Origin: Bog-473 sp963755375
GTDB lineage: Bacteria; Actinomycetota; Acidimicrobiia; Acidimicrobiales; RAAP-2
DNA length: 64,000 nt
Reading direction: 5' to 3'
Assembly: GCA_963755375.1 (NCBI GenBank)
Contig: CAVWKG010000016.1
Location: 1,302,001-1,366,000, forward strand
The position numbers and the translations under genes were made by a program. This document shows, one piece after another, positions 8,840 through 17,454 of the stretch (the first letter of the stretch is position 1; every line of letters begins with the position of its first letter). The notes below the pieces were generated by a model, which saw only the letters and a list, made by a program, of their open reading frames with translations, ran no database searches and had not been told where the DNA came from.

Positions 8840-9277
8840 ATGCCGGCCAGCTCGGTGGTCGACTCGTACCGCATCGAATTTGAGGACGAGCCGGACCCTA
8901 GGGATCTTGCTCTCCTGGAGGATCACATGGCGCAGGCCGCCGTGGAGGCTGCCGGTGTCGGCGACGAGCGAGAGTTCGCGGTTCTTGTACGCAAAGATGG
9001 AGAGATCGTCGCCGGAGCGTCCGGCGCCATGTGGGGCGGGGGCTGTCAGCTTCATGTCGTATGGGTCGATAAGACACGCAGGAACGGTGGCATCGGGCGA
9101 GCGTTGATGGCAGAGGTCGAGCACGAAGCACGACTCCGAGGTTGCCGGCTCGTCATGGGCTTGACCTATGACGTCTTGATCGGCGACTTCTACGACCGCC
9201 TGGGCTATCGAACGATCGGCGCGCTCGAAGATTGTCCGCGTGGGACGACGACGCGTTGGTATTGCAAGGAGCTCTAG
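8840..9277 (+). CDS. GNAT family N-acetyltransferase
   Basis: A 145-residue protein with the GNAT acetyl-CoA binding block TRRNGGIGRALMAEVEHEA (about 76-94; R/Q-x-x-G-x-G/A signature present), preceded by the strand LHVVWVDK and followed by YDVLIGDFYDRLGY, typical of the family C-terminus. It would transfer an acetyl group from acetyl-CoA to an unknown amine. ATG 8840 is chosen because it lies just 5 bases after the NTF2-like stop; it is the last gene of the operon. Confidence 0.85.
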   Translation: MPASSVVDSYRIEFEDEPDPRDLALLEDHMAQAAVEAAGVGDEREFAVLVRKDGEIVAGASGAMWGGGCQLHVVWVDKTRRNGGIGRALMAEVEHEARLRGCRLVMGLTYDVLIGDFYDRLGYRTIGALEDCPRGTTTRWYCKEL

Positions 9278-9338
9278 CGAGCTCACTCCGTCCGGTCCGT
9301 CACGAGCCGCCTCGTCGCCACAGGAGTGCGCGCGCCCT

Positions 9339-10550
9339 TCATTGATGTCGGTCCAGGAGGTCCCAAGTGAGACCGTCGGGAACCCCGGGAACCCGACGGT
9401 GATAACGGACCCGCAGAACGGAATCGGCGCCGACTTCGACCGGATCCGAGAGGACCCACACCGAGGTCGCCCAGCTCGACGCCGGCCACTTCCACGGGTC
9501 GAGGCTATGGGAGATACCCTCGTACAATTCGGCGCGAAACGTGAGGGCGATGCCGTTCACGTGGCCGGGTGGTTCCACGACGAGGTCAGCCGACGCATGC
9601 ACTGATGGCTCGTCGAAGCTGGTGAGGTCCAACTTGACGAGCTCGACCGGCGGCCCGACCGGCGGCCAGCTCGCGACAACCTCACCCTCAGTGATGGTAT
9701 GGGTCGGTCCGGGAATCGCGGCTTCGAGCAGCGGGGTGAAGTCGATGTCGTAGAGCGCTCGCCATCGTTCCACCGCTGACCTACCGAAGGCGCGCTGCCT
9801 GACCTCGGCTTCAGGCAGCAAAATCGGACGCGCAAACAGCGTGAGCGCATGCGGGATCATGCGGGCGTCTGGTTTCAGCAACCGACGGCGGGCATCGAGC
9901 GTGGTCTCGAGGATTTCCTCTTCCAGGGGCTCATTGCCGATGACTTCCGCCACGAGCAGGTCCGCCTGCTCGGGCAACTCAGTAACGCGCGACCAGCCGG
10001 AGAGAAGGGTGACCCGGTCTCCTCCCCCGTTGACCCTGAACACTTTCTCAGCAATTTCTGCGATGTCGGTAGCTTCGACCGTATAGACGCGGCGGGCACC
10101 GGCCCGGGCAGCCGCCAGGGCAAGGACTCCGCTCCCGGTGCCGATGTCGAGCACCACATCATCCGGACGAACTGCTGCTGCTAGGGCCGCCAGGTAGTCA
10201 CCGGTCCTGCGCTCGTCGTGGAGCATGCGAGCGTGTTCCACCGGGTCAGCCCATCCGCTCGTCGGGGCCCTTTCAGCGTCAGGTGAGACCAGTGCGCTCT
10301 CTTCAATGAGCATGTTAAGAACGCTCAGAATCGGCGCGAAGTCCGTCGAGTGGGAGTGCTCACGCTCCAGTCGGTCAATGGCCTCGCCTAGTCGTATCGG
10401 TTGCCAGAAGAGTGCTAAGACGCCGAAGCCCCGCGGGCCGATATCGATGATCGTTCCCACTGGCGAGTCGACAAGGACGTGCCCAGCACGGTCGCGTCGT
10501 GTACGAAGCCCCTGTGCGAGCTGAAGGACCGAATCGGGTGAAAGCCTCAT
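9339..10550 (-). CDS. PRMT-like SAM methyltransferase with PqqD-like N-terminal domain
   Basis: A 403-residue protein. Residues 106-122 (HARMLHDERRTGDYLAA) match the lead-in of protein arginine methyltransferases. SAM motif I is VVLDIGTGSGVLALAA at 132-147, and the double-E-like loop is AEVIGNEPLEEE at 201-212. A beta-barrel-like C-terminal half follows. The first 90 residues instead look like a PqqD/RRE winged-helix domain: a strand pair, then DIGPRGFGVLALF, then LGEAIDRLE and a C-terminal helix pair. PqqD-like domains bind peptide substrates in RiPP pathways, so this fusion could methylate a recruited peptide or protein. No precursor peptide or other RiPP enzyme is visible nearby. It is convergent with the GNAT gene. 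Confidence 0.8.
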   Translation of the reverse strand: MRLSPDSVLQLAQGLRTRRDRAGHVLVDSPVGTIIDIGPRGFGVLALFWQPIRLGEAIDRLEREHSHSTDFAPILSVLNMLIEESALVSPDAERAPTSGWADPVEHARMLHDERRTGDYLAALAAAVRPDDVVLDIGTGSGVLALAAARAGARRVYTVEATDIAEIAEKVFRVNGGGDRVTLLSGWSRVTELPEQADLLVAEVIGNEPLEEEILETTLDARRRLLKPDARMIPHALTLFARPILLPEAEVRQRAFGRSAVERWRALYDIDFTPLLEAAIPGPTHTITEGEVVASWPPVGPPVELVKLDLTSFDEPSVHASADLVVEPPGHVNGIALTFRAELYEGISHSLDPWKWPASSWATSVWVLSDPVEVGADSVLRVRYHRRVPGVPDGLTWDLLDRHQ

Positions 10551-11290
10551 CTGCCACCCTATCTTTGGCCATCTCCTACAGCGTCGCCATCCCTGCCGCG
10601 ATTGTCGGTATTTGGAAGACGGATCGCCTGCTTCTGGACCGATACAACGATATATACGCGGCAGAGGGGCAGGACTTCGCCATCCTCTCCGGATCCGGAT
10701 TCAGCGCCACAGGCACGCGTCAGGCTCCAGGAAGCTTCAGAAGGACCAGGATCGTGGTCGACGTCGCTCGAGCGAGGGGCGTCTTCCAGCCGTCCAACAT
10801 CATCGAGCTCGCAAAAGCGGCACCCTGGTGGCGCTCACCGAAGGAGACGCCACGACCAAGGCTCGAACCGATCGACGGTTTGGGGCCGGACCCAAGTTCA
10901 ATCACTGGAACGAGGCGACAGCCCTGACCGAATACTTGGGATTACTCAAACTTCGTGCGCGATCCGTGCGCGTACGGAGGGAAACGACCGGCATTCCGCG
11001 GCGTCGAACGGTTACGCAATTCATTAATTGAACAGGATCTCCCTCAAATTGCTCGTCGCCGGGTTCGAATCCCGAGGGTGGGCGTGGCCACTGGCTCGCC
11101 AGTCAGCTCAGGGCTACCACAGACCCACCAGCCACTAATGCGTGTGAGGAACGCCAACATTCGTGACGACAAATCAACGTCCATGCGGTTCTGGACCGGG
11201 GCCAAACTATCCCGACCCGGCGACGGCGGGCTGGAACACCTGACGTGAGGTGTCGACAGATACCGGATGGAGTGGCTCTTCGTTGAACCC
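10551..11290. other. Non-coding or degenerate region with a tRNA-like fragment
   Basis: Frames are open on the plus strand but resemble no protein and are low in typical codon patterns. The only structured element recognised is the tRNA-like 3' fragment at 11055-11087. Confidence 0.4.
11055..11087 (+). repeat. tRNA 3'-end-like fragment, copy a
   Basis: Contains CGGGTTCGAATCCCG, a perfect five-base-pair T-arm, followed by AGGGTGGGCG. No anticodon or D-arm can be folded upstream, so it is not a functional tRNA. It resembles four other copies at about 20081, 24983, 53953 and 56751. Confidence 0.5.
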
Positions 11291-12142
11291 TCAGGAAAGC
11301 GCTTCGATCACGGCGGCGAAGTCTGGCCACTCTCCGCCAGTATCAATTACCGTGGTCAAGAGCGCTTCGGCTGCGGGTGCGACGCGGACACCAACTCCGT
11401 TCTCTTCGGCCAGGTCGATGGCGAGGCGGAGGTCCTTACGGGCCAGTGCCGGGGAGAACCAACCCGGATGCGTCTCGTCGAGCAGGCTGTCCAATCGAAG
11501 ATTGCTGGCGAGACTTATCACCGGACTGTCGGCGAGGAGGGTTCTTAGGAACTCGTCGGGGATCGCCTGCTGTCTGGCCGTGGCGATGGCCTCGGCAAGC
11601 GAAGCCACCCCTGTAATGAGCAACGAGTTGGCCAAGATCTTCATCGTCGCCCCGGATCCGGCCGGCCCACAGTGGGTATAGCCGGACCCAAGGTCACTCC
11701 ACAGGGTTTCAATGAACGTAATCGCCGGGGCGGGACCGCCGACGAGGAACCTTCCCAAACCTCCAGCAATCATCGATGGCGAGCCCATCACCGGGGCGTC
11801 AAGGACCCGACCGTCTGGTCCCAGCTCGGCCAGGCGTCGAGCAGTCTCTGGGGAGACCGTGCTGACGTTGGCAAACACGGCATCGGGTTCGAGCGATGCC
11901 AAAACGCCATCGTCGCCCAGGCACACGTCGAGGACGGCCGTGTCGTCGGCGAGCACGACGAGAACCGCGTCGGCACCGGTCACAGCCGTCGCAAGAGTGT
12001 CGGCCACGATAGCACCGCTGGTCACGAGGGCGGCGGCCCTACCCGGGGTGCGATTCCAGACGGTCGTCTGATGACCAGTTTCGATTGCCCTGGCGGCGAA
12101 AGCCCGACCCATGTTGCCCATTCCCAAGATGGCGACTCGCAC
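11291..12142 (-). CDS. NAD(P)-binding beta-hydroxyacid dehydrogenase family protein
   Basis: A 283-residue protein of the 3-hydroxyisobutyrate dehydrogenase / imine reductase superfamily. The Rossmann motif ILGMGNMG is at residues 4-11. The substrate-binding block DAPVMGSPSMIAGG is near 115, and the catalytic-lysine region GSGATMKILANSL is near 160-172. An all-helical C-terminal domain follows with FSPALARKDLRLA. It would oxidise or reduce a short beta-hydroxyacid or related imine with NAD(P); the exact substrate is not visible. It stands alone, convergent to nothing recognisable on the left. Confidence 0.88.
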   Translation of the reverse strand: MRVAILGMGNMGRAFAARAIETGHQTTVWNRTPGRAAALVTSGAIVADTLATAVTGADAVLVVLADDTAVLDVCLGDDGVLASLEPDAVFANVSTVSPETARRLAELGPDGRVLDAPVMGSPSMIAGGLGRFLVGGPAPAITFIETLWSDLGSGYTHCGPAGSGATMKILANSLLITGVASLAEAIATARQQAIPDEFLRTLLADSPVISLASNLRLDSLLDETHPGWFSPALARKDLRLAIDLAEENGVGVRVAPAAEALLTTVIDTGGEWPDFAAVIEALS

Positions 12143-12246
12143 CGGGCCACCCTACGCGGGGTTACTCACCTCGTGCGTCGTCCTGAGCATCATCTAGTTG
12201 CCTCATCCTCCAGGGCGACGTTCCTGAGCCCCGCAGGGTCGGCTGT

Positions 12247-15246
12247 CTACGGGCTAGAGATCCCGACGATCGGGGCCTGTACCCCGTTTCCGACACCGGC
12301 CACGCCGTCACCGAAAGGAATCACATCTTCGCTCGACGTGGCGAGTGAGTACCCGCGGCCGTCGGCAGACGGGGTGATTCCGACCACAGGAGCGATCAAC
12401 GAACCGGATCCACCTGCGGGCACGGATCCGAAGAAGGCAGCATCGCCGTAGTTAAAGACTCCCCCGTCGGACGCCACCAGCCAGTAGCCGCCCCCGTCCG
12501 GCGTGGCCGCGATTCCGACGATGGGCTCGTTGAGATGGATGCCCCCGGTCGAGCCGTAGAAACCAGCATCGCCGTAGTTAAAGACTCCCCCGTCGGACGC
12601 CACCAGCCAGTACCCGCCCCCGTCGGGCGTGGCCGCGATGCCGACGATGGGCTTGTTGAGCGGCTGGCCACCCCGGGAGCCGTAGAACCCAGCATCGCCG
12701 TAGTTAAAGACTCCCCCGTCGGACGCCACCAGCCAGTACCCGCCCCCGTCGGGCGTCGCCGCCATGCCGACGATGGGCTTGTTGAGATGGATGCCCCCGG
12801 TCGAACCGTAGAAGCCGGCATCGCCAAAGTTAAAGACCCCCCCGTCGGACGCCACCAGCCAGTAACCTCCCCCGTCGGGCGTCGCCGCCATGCCGACGAC
12901 CGGCTTATTCAGCTTGTAGGCCTGCATCGATCCGAATGAGGCCGCCGTACCCACGGGGTAGACGGCGCCGTCGCTTCCGGCCAGCCAAGCCTTGCCGCTC
13001 GACACGGTCACCGCGAGTGGCGAGGTGGCTGATCCTGCCGCATTGGTCGCCTGCACACTCAAGGAGACCGGACTCCCGGTTAGGTGGCGCGGAGTCCCCG
13101 AGATCGTGGCGGTGCCGTCCGCGTTGACCGTGATGCTGAGACCGTCCGGAAGGACGCCGTTGATCCGCAGCGCGGCCGTCGGGTACCCGGTGGTCGTGAC
13201 GGTGAAGGACCCTGGCTGACCGAGGGTGAACCCGGCCTGTTCCGCACTGGTGACGGACGGCTCTTGGACGACGGTCAGTGTCAGGGTTGTGATCGTCGGC
13301 GTGTTGGTCCCGTTGATGGCAATGGTCGCAATGGAGTACACACCGCCGGTGCCGGGTCCCGGGGTTCCGGCCAGGGTGGCGGTGCCATTGTTGTTATCGC
13401 TGAAGGTGACGCCAGCGGGTAGCGTGCCGATCTCGCTCAAGGCCGGTGTCGGAACTCCCCCACTGGTCACCAGAAATGTTCCCGGCTCTCCGACCGTGAA
13501 GGTGACAGTGTCGGAACTGGTGATGCCTAGAGGGCCCTCGACGATGAGAGTGAAGGATTGGGTGGTGTCGGTCAGCGGCCCGTCGGACGCGGTCACGGTA
13601 ATTGGGTATGAACCGCTGGTACCCGGACCCGGCGTGCCCGAGAGGAGCCCAGCGGGTGTCAACGACACGCCCGAAGGGAGGGTTCCGGTCTCGGAGAAGG
13701 TCGTCGGCGAGGAACTGTTGGCCACGATCTCGAAGGTACCCGCATTGCCGACGGTGAACGTGGTCGTGTCGGCGCTCGTGATCGAGGGCGTGGTGAGGGC
13801 ATACGCCCCCATGTCACACGGCGTGCCCCGGCCGATCCCTCGCTGATCAAACTGGCTGCATGAGGAAGTCGTCAATCCCGCCGCCGTGAAGGTGGCCGGA
13901 ATGACCGCTTGTGCCGGATCGGGCGCGGCCGGGGAACCCGGCAGCAGTGCGATGGTGTCGGTCGGGCCGCCGTTGCCAGCCAACGAACTCAGGAAATTGT
14001 CGATGGTCGCAGAGCCGCTGACGCTCGGGTCGGACAGGCCGCAGGTCCCGTCGTCGTCCACGTTGTAGCCCGCGTCGTTGAATCCCCCACCGGCGCACTC
14101 ACCGCCCGCGGGAGCGCCCCCGGGTGTCGCCAAGATGTCACCCGCCAGCACTGCAGACTGTGCTTGTTGATTGCAGTTGTTCAGGCACTGCTGATTGATT
14201 CTTATACCGCTCGACAAGGCCGACGCCTGAAGAATCTGAAGGACTTGGCCAGGTCCGGAGTAAACGCCGCCACCCTGGCCGCCATCGGGAGCAGCGTTCC
14301 CCGACATAGTCGAGTCGGCGATCGTGGCAGCGCCGCTGTTGTAGATGCCTGCCCCCTCACCGGCACTCGGACCGGGGAGGACGTTGTCTGCGATGGTGGA
14401 GTCGGTCACGGTTGCCGTGCCGCTGTTATAGATCCCTGCCCCTTGGCCACCACCCGGGGCCGTGTTGCCCGACACAGTGGAATCGGTCACGGTGACCGTG
14501 CCGTCCGAATAGATGCCGGCACCCTGCCCGCCGCCTTCTGCGGTGTTCGCCGCGACCGTGGCATTGGTCACGGTGAGAGTTCCGTCGTTGTCGATACCGC
14601 CGCCCTGGCCACCCGATGAGTTCGTGTTCCCGGAGACGGTGGAGTCGACGACGTTCAAAGTGGAGTTGCCGGCGTTGTAGATACCTCCGCCCTGGCCGCC
14701 GGCTGAAGCCGTGTTCCCCGAGATGACCGAGTCGGTGACCGTGACCGTGGGGTTCCCATAGATGGCAATACCGCCCCCGTCACTGGACGCGCCGTTCTGC
14801 ACCACGAGCCCGTCGAGCGTCACCTCGATGCCCTGCTTGTTGGCGATGACGAACACACTTCCGTTGGACCCGCCGTTGATCACTGCCGGGCTACCACCCG
14901 GCATCTGGGTGATCGTTACCGCGGTGTTGACCGTCGGATTGTCGTCGATGGTGCCCGAAACCTCGATGGTGTCACCGGAATTCGCTTGGGTGAGGGCATA
15001 GGTGATGGTGGCGCACGCACTGGCCAGCGACGTGCAATCGCCGGAGTCGGTCCCGCTGCCCGATACGTAAAGGGTGTCTCCGCTGGCTCCGGCCGAGGCG
15101 GCGAGCAGGAAGGGGGCGCCGAATCCGCTCAACACCACGATGGCGACAACGATCGTGGTGAGGGGATTGCCGATACCACGGCGGCGTAGAAACGCCGCGG
15201 CGCGGCCGGGTATAGCACTGTGATCTGGGCTACTCACACGCCTCAC
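12247..15246 (-). CDS. Exported beta-helix / Ig-like / 42-residue-repeat surface protein
   Basis: A 999-residue protein. After a basic start (RRRGIGN), a hydrophobic segment at about 30-55 acts as a signal sequence or anchor. Residues about 58-105 (SGTDSGDCTSLASACATITY) begin a right-handed parallel beta-helix with many VTDSTVSGNT-like rungs to about 440. Three or more Ig-like domains of the putative-Ig type (SGTPGPGTSGSYPITV and similar) follow to about 765. The C-terminal 777-934 region holds four 42-residue repeats with core GGGYWLVASDGGVF, GDAGFYGS and VGMAATPD. A related repeat array occurs in the protein at 47618-48577. The architecture suggests a cell-surface adhesin or glycan-binding protein; this is inference. 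Confidence 0.85.
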   Translation of the reverse strand: MRRVSSPDHSAIPGRAAAFLRRRGIGNPLTTIVVAIVVLSGFGAPFLLAASAGASGDTLYVSGSGTDSGDCTSLASACATITYALTQANSGDTIEVSGTIDDNPTVNTAVTITQMPGGSPAVINGGSNGSVFVIANKQGIEVTLDGLVVQNGASSDGGGIAIYGNPTVTVTDSVISGNTASAGGQGGGIYNAGNSTLNVVDSTVSGNTNSSGGQGGGIDNDGTLTVTNATVAANTAEGGGQGAGIYSDGTVTVTDSTVSGNTAPGGGQGAGIYNSGTATVTDSTIADNVLPGPSAGEGAGIYNSGAATIADSTMSGNAAPDGGQGGGVYSGPGQVLQILQASALSSGIRINQQCLNNCNQQAQSAVLAGDILATPGGAPAGGECAGGGFNDAGYNVDDDGTCGLSDPSVSGSATIDNFLSSLAGNGGPTDTIALLPGSPAAPDPAQAVIPATFTAAGLTTSSCSQFDQRGIGRGTPCDMGAYALTTPSITSADTTTFTVGNAGTFEIVANSSSPTTFSETGTLPSGVSLTPAGLLSGTPGPGTSGSYPITVTASDGPLTDTTQSFTLIVEGPLGITSSDTVTFTVGEPGTFLVTSGGVPTPALSEIGTLPAGVTFSDNNNGTATLAGTPGPGTGGVYSIATIAINGTNTPTITTLTLTVVQEPSVTSAEQAGFTLGQPGSFTVTTTGYPTAALRINGVLPDGLSITVNADGTATISGTPRHLTGSPVSLSVQATNAAGSATSPLAVTVSSGKAWLAGSDGAVYPVGTAASFGSMQAYKLNKPVVGMAATPDGGGYWLVASDGGVFNFGDAGFYGSTGGIHLNKPIVGMAATPDGGGYWLVASDGGVFNYGDAGFYGSRGGQPLNKPIVGIAATPDGGGYWLVASDGGVFNYGDAGFYGSTGGIHLNEPIVGIAATPDGGGYWLVASDGGVFNYGDAAFFGSVPAGGSGSLIAPVVGITPSADGRGYSLATSSEDVIPFGDGVAGVGNGVQAPIVGISSP
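12430..12935 (-). repeat. Four tandem 126-bp repeats inside the surface protein gene
   Basis: The sequence CGTCGGACGCCACCAG begins at 12465, 12591, 12717 and 12843, an exact 126-bp period (42 codons). Units are highly similar but not identical and keep the reading frame. Confidence 0.9.
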
Positions 15247-16377
15247 CTAGTCCCGCCTCGCATATCGCCAAATATGTGTCTGGGACCTATCGTCAGCTGA
15301 GTCAGGCGCCTTGAGACTTTCATCACGTCGATGGGTCGGGATCGAGTAGGGGCCCGGCGAACAGAGAAGGGCTCCCACTGACAACGGGACCCGCTTCGGG
15401 CACCACGGGAACGGGCGCCAGCCATCTCAGGATGCTGTGCCACGGACCCTCGTTCAGACTCCGGGGACACGACCCACAATCCAACCCACTCTCTCAGCGA
15501 TGTCGTTGGTCGCTGTTGACACGACCGGCTTCAGTTGGTCGGAGTTGCGCTGTCGACGCGCTGTTATCGCCGTCCGAGGATTGACCGAGGTCCAGCCGAT
15601 GTGTATCGAACGGGATGAGGGCATTTATCAGAATCGGCCGCTCATCCGAACCCGCCCATCCGACGGGACAACACTTGCGCTGCTCGCTGAGATGCGGGAA
15701 CTAACTGGACTCGATCGACGTCCAGTCAATTAGAACGACCGAGGCCGCAGCCCTGTCGAAGTGTCTCGTTCTCACTTTGCCCTCCTCTTTGTAGCTTCGG
15801 GAGTACTACTTGTCTCAGCCCTTCAGCTCCATCAGTCGGCTCGGCAATACATCGTTCAGCAACGCACTTCGTGCGCATCGAGTGGTCCCAGATCGCCGGC
15901 CGACGGTCAACCGATCGTCAAAAAGAGACAACGGCCAAGGGAGTCTTCGGTCTCGGTGCCCCGCGCCAAGGGCACCACGAAACCACTTCGGGTTCGGTGC
16001 CCGAAGGTCAAGCCGAACCGGCGATGGTCGATGGCTTGAGTCGCGACGCGGGTCGTTCAGGTCCGACGCCGATAGGGGCGCAACGAGTGGCGTCGAGTGA
16101 TCGGACGAGACCTTCGAAGCTCCCCCCTGCGAACAGATTCTAGGGCCAGGGTTGCACTCAGGAGAAACCGATCCGGCCCACCGGGTTGCGTTCAAACAGG
16201 GAGGGCTGTGAGCTCCTTAGTCGTTCATACGAAGCCCGCAGTTCTCCCATCCCCTCCTGCTCGCCGCAGGCGAGTTCATTGAAACCCAAAGGTGAACCAG
16301 ACGGGATTTTGCACGCGCCGCAGAAGTGAAGTTTGCCGGCGCCGCTCACCACGACAATTCCCAAACCCGAACAAGGA
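15247..16377. other. Long stretch without a recognisable gene
   Basis: About 1.1 kb between the surface protein promoter side and the anti-sigma gene. Several short frames exist on both strands but none shows a familiar motif, a good ribosome site and a plausible composition together. It presumably includes the promoter of the 999-residue protein near 15250-15450. Confidence 0.45.
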
Positions 16378-16635
16378 CTACTCGGATCGCCATCGCCGAT
16401 AGAGCTCGATGAGATCGCGCGCGGCTTCGCTGCTCAGCTCCTCCGCTTCGACTGCACCGGCCAACGCAATGGTGGCCCGGATCTGCTCCAGATAGGCCGA
16501 ACAGTTCGGACATGCCCGTAGGTGTCTCTCGAACCGGCGGCGATCCCTGCGGGAGAGACAGCCTTCGAGATAGTCGGTCACCAGCTCTACGGCTTGCTGA
16601 CACACCAGGTCGCTCCGTCGCAGCGTCAGCATCAC
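16378..16635 (-). CDS. Zinc-finger anti-sigma factor
   Basis: An 85-residue protein with the zf-HC2 signature H38-x3-C42-x2-C45 (HLRACPNC) and an upstream cysteine at position 12, the pattern of zinc-binding anti-sigma domains. No membrane segment is present, so it is a soluble anti-sigma that would bind the ECF factor encoded immediately upstream. The GTG at 16635 directly follows the sigma stop codon (an ATG lies one codon further), so the two are translationally coupled. Confidence 0.88.
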   Translation of the reverse strand: MMLTLRRSDLVCQQAVELVTDYLEGCLSRRDRRRFERHLRACPNCSAYLEQIRATIALAGAVEAEELSSEAARDLIELYRRWRSE

Positions 16636-17259
16636 TCAGCCCTTCTCAACTTTGGAATCCAGGATTTCCCGCAAGCGAGCACGTCCTCGATGCAGAAGGA
16701 GTCGCTGATTACCGCTCGTAATACCCAACGCCGCGCACACTTCGTCGTTGGAGAGACCATCGACATCTCGCAGGATGACCACTTGACGCTGACGAGGTGC
16801 CAGGTCGTCGAGAGCCGATGCGAGTAAAGGTGCCAACGTGGCCGCGTCGAGACGGCTCTCACTGTCGTCTCGCCATCGGTCAAGAGGATCGGCCCACTCT
16901 CCTTGAGCGTCAAAACGAGTGGGGTCGACCGAATGGAGTGACTCGATCGAGGTTGTCGACGGCTCCTTGGCGCCGGCTGATCGGGCCCGATTGATGAGAA
17001 TGCTGTAGAGCCAGGTCCTAAACGACGACCGCCCCTCGAATCGCTCAATTCCGCGCACGACGCCCATCCACGTGTCCTGGACGATCTCCTCGGCCACTTC
17101 CTCGCTCGAGACCAGTGTGCGAGCGAAGCGAAGAAGTGGTTGGTGATAGCGCGCTACCAGCATGACAAAGGCCTTCTCGTCGCCATCGCGAAGGCGTCCG
17201 AGCTGCTCGATGTCGGGCTCCACAGCTCGCAGCATAAGTCCCCGATCCCATGACGGCAT
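16636..17259 (-). CDS. ECF RNA polymerase sigma factor
   Basis: About 207 residues from the ATG at 17259; the frame stays open to a TTG at 17346, so the start is uncertain. Region 2 is seen in AFVMLVARYHQPLLRFA, EEIVQDTWMGVVRG and FRTWLYSILINRARS, and region 4 in LDDLAPRQRQVVILRDVDG plus LSNDEVCAALGI and LHRGRARLRE. It directs RNA polymerase to a small set of promoters and is paired with the soluble zinc anti-sigma encoded next. The exported propeller gene diverging from it at 17455 is the natural target, as such pairs often control an adjacent exported protein. Confidence 0.9.
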   Translation of the reverse strand: MPSWDRGLMLRAVEPDIEQLGRLRDGDEKAFVMLVARYHQPLLRFARTLVSSEEVAEEIVQDTWMGVVRGIERFEGRSSFRTWLYSILINRARSAGAKEPSTTSIESLHSVDPTRFDAQGEWADPLDRWRDDSESRLDAATLAPLLASALDDLAPRQRQVVILRDVDGLSNDEVCAALGITSGNQRLLLHRGRARLREILDSKVEKG

Positions 17260-17454
17260 CGCACCCAACGGTAGGTCCCGGCCGGAGCGAACGATTGGCT
17301 TCGAAGCAGACGACTCGTCACGACTTTTAGTCCCAAACAACCCCAACTCGTTACGACCCGGTCTAAATCAACCCTTTCCCGTGGCCGCGCGTAACGCTTC
17401 GCGCCAACTCGGGACTGTATTTAGTAAGCGTTGTTCACTTCCAGAGGAGATGCA

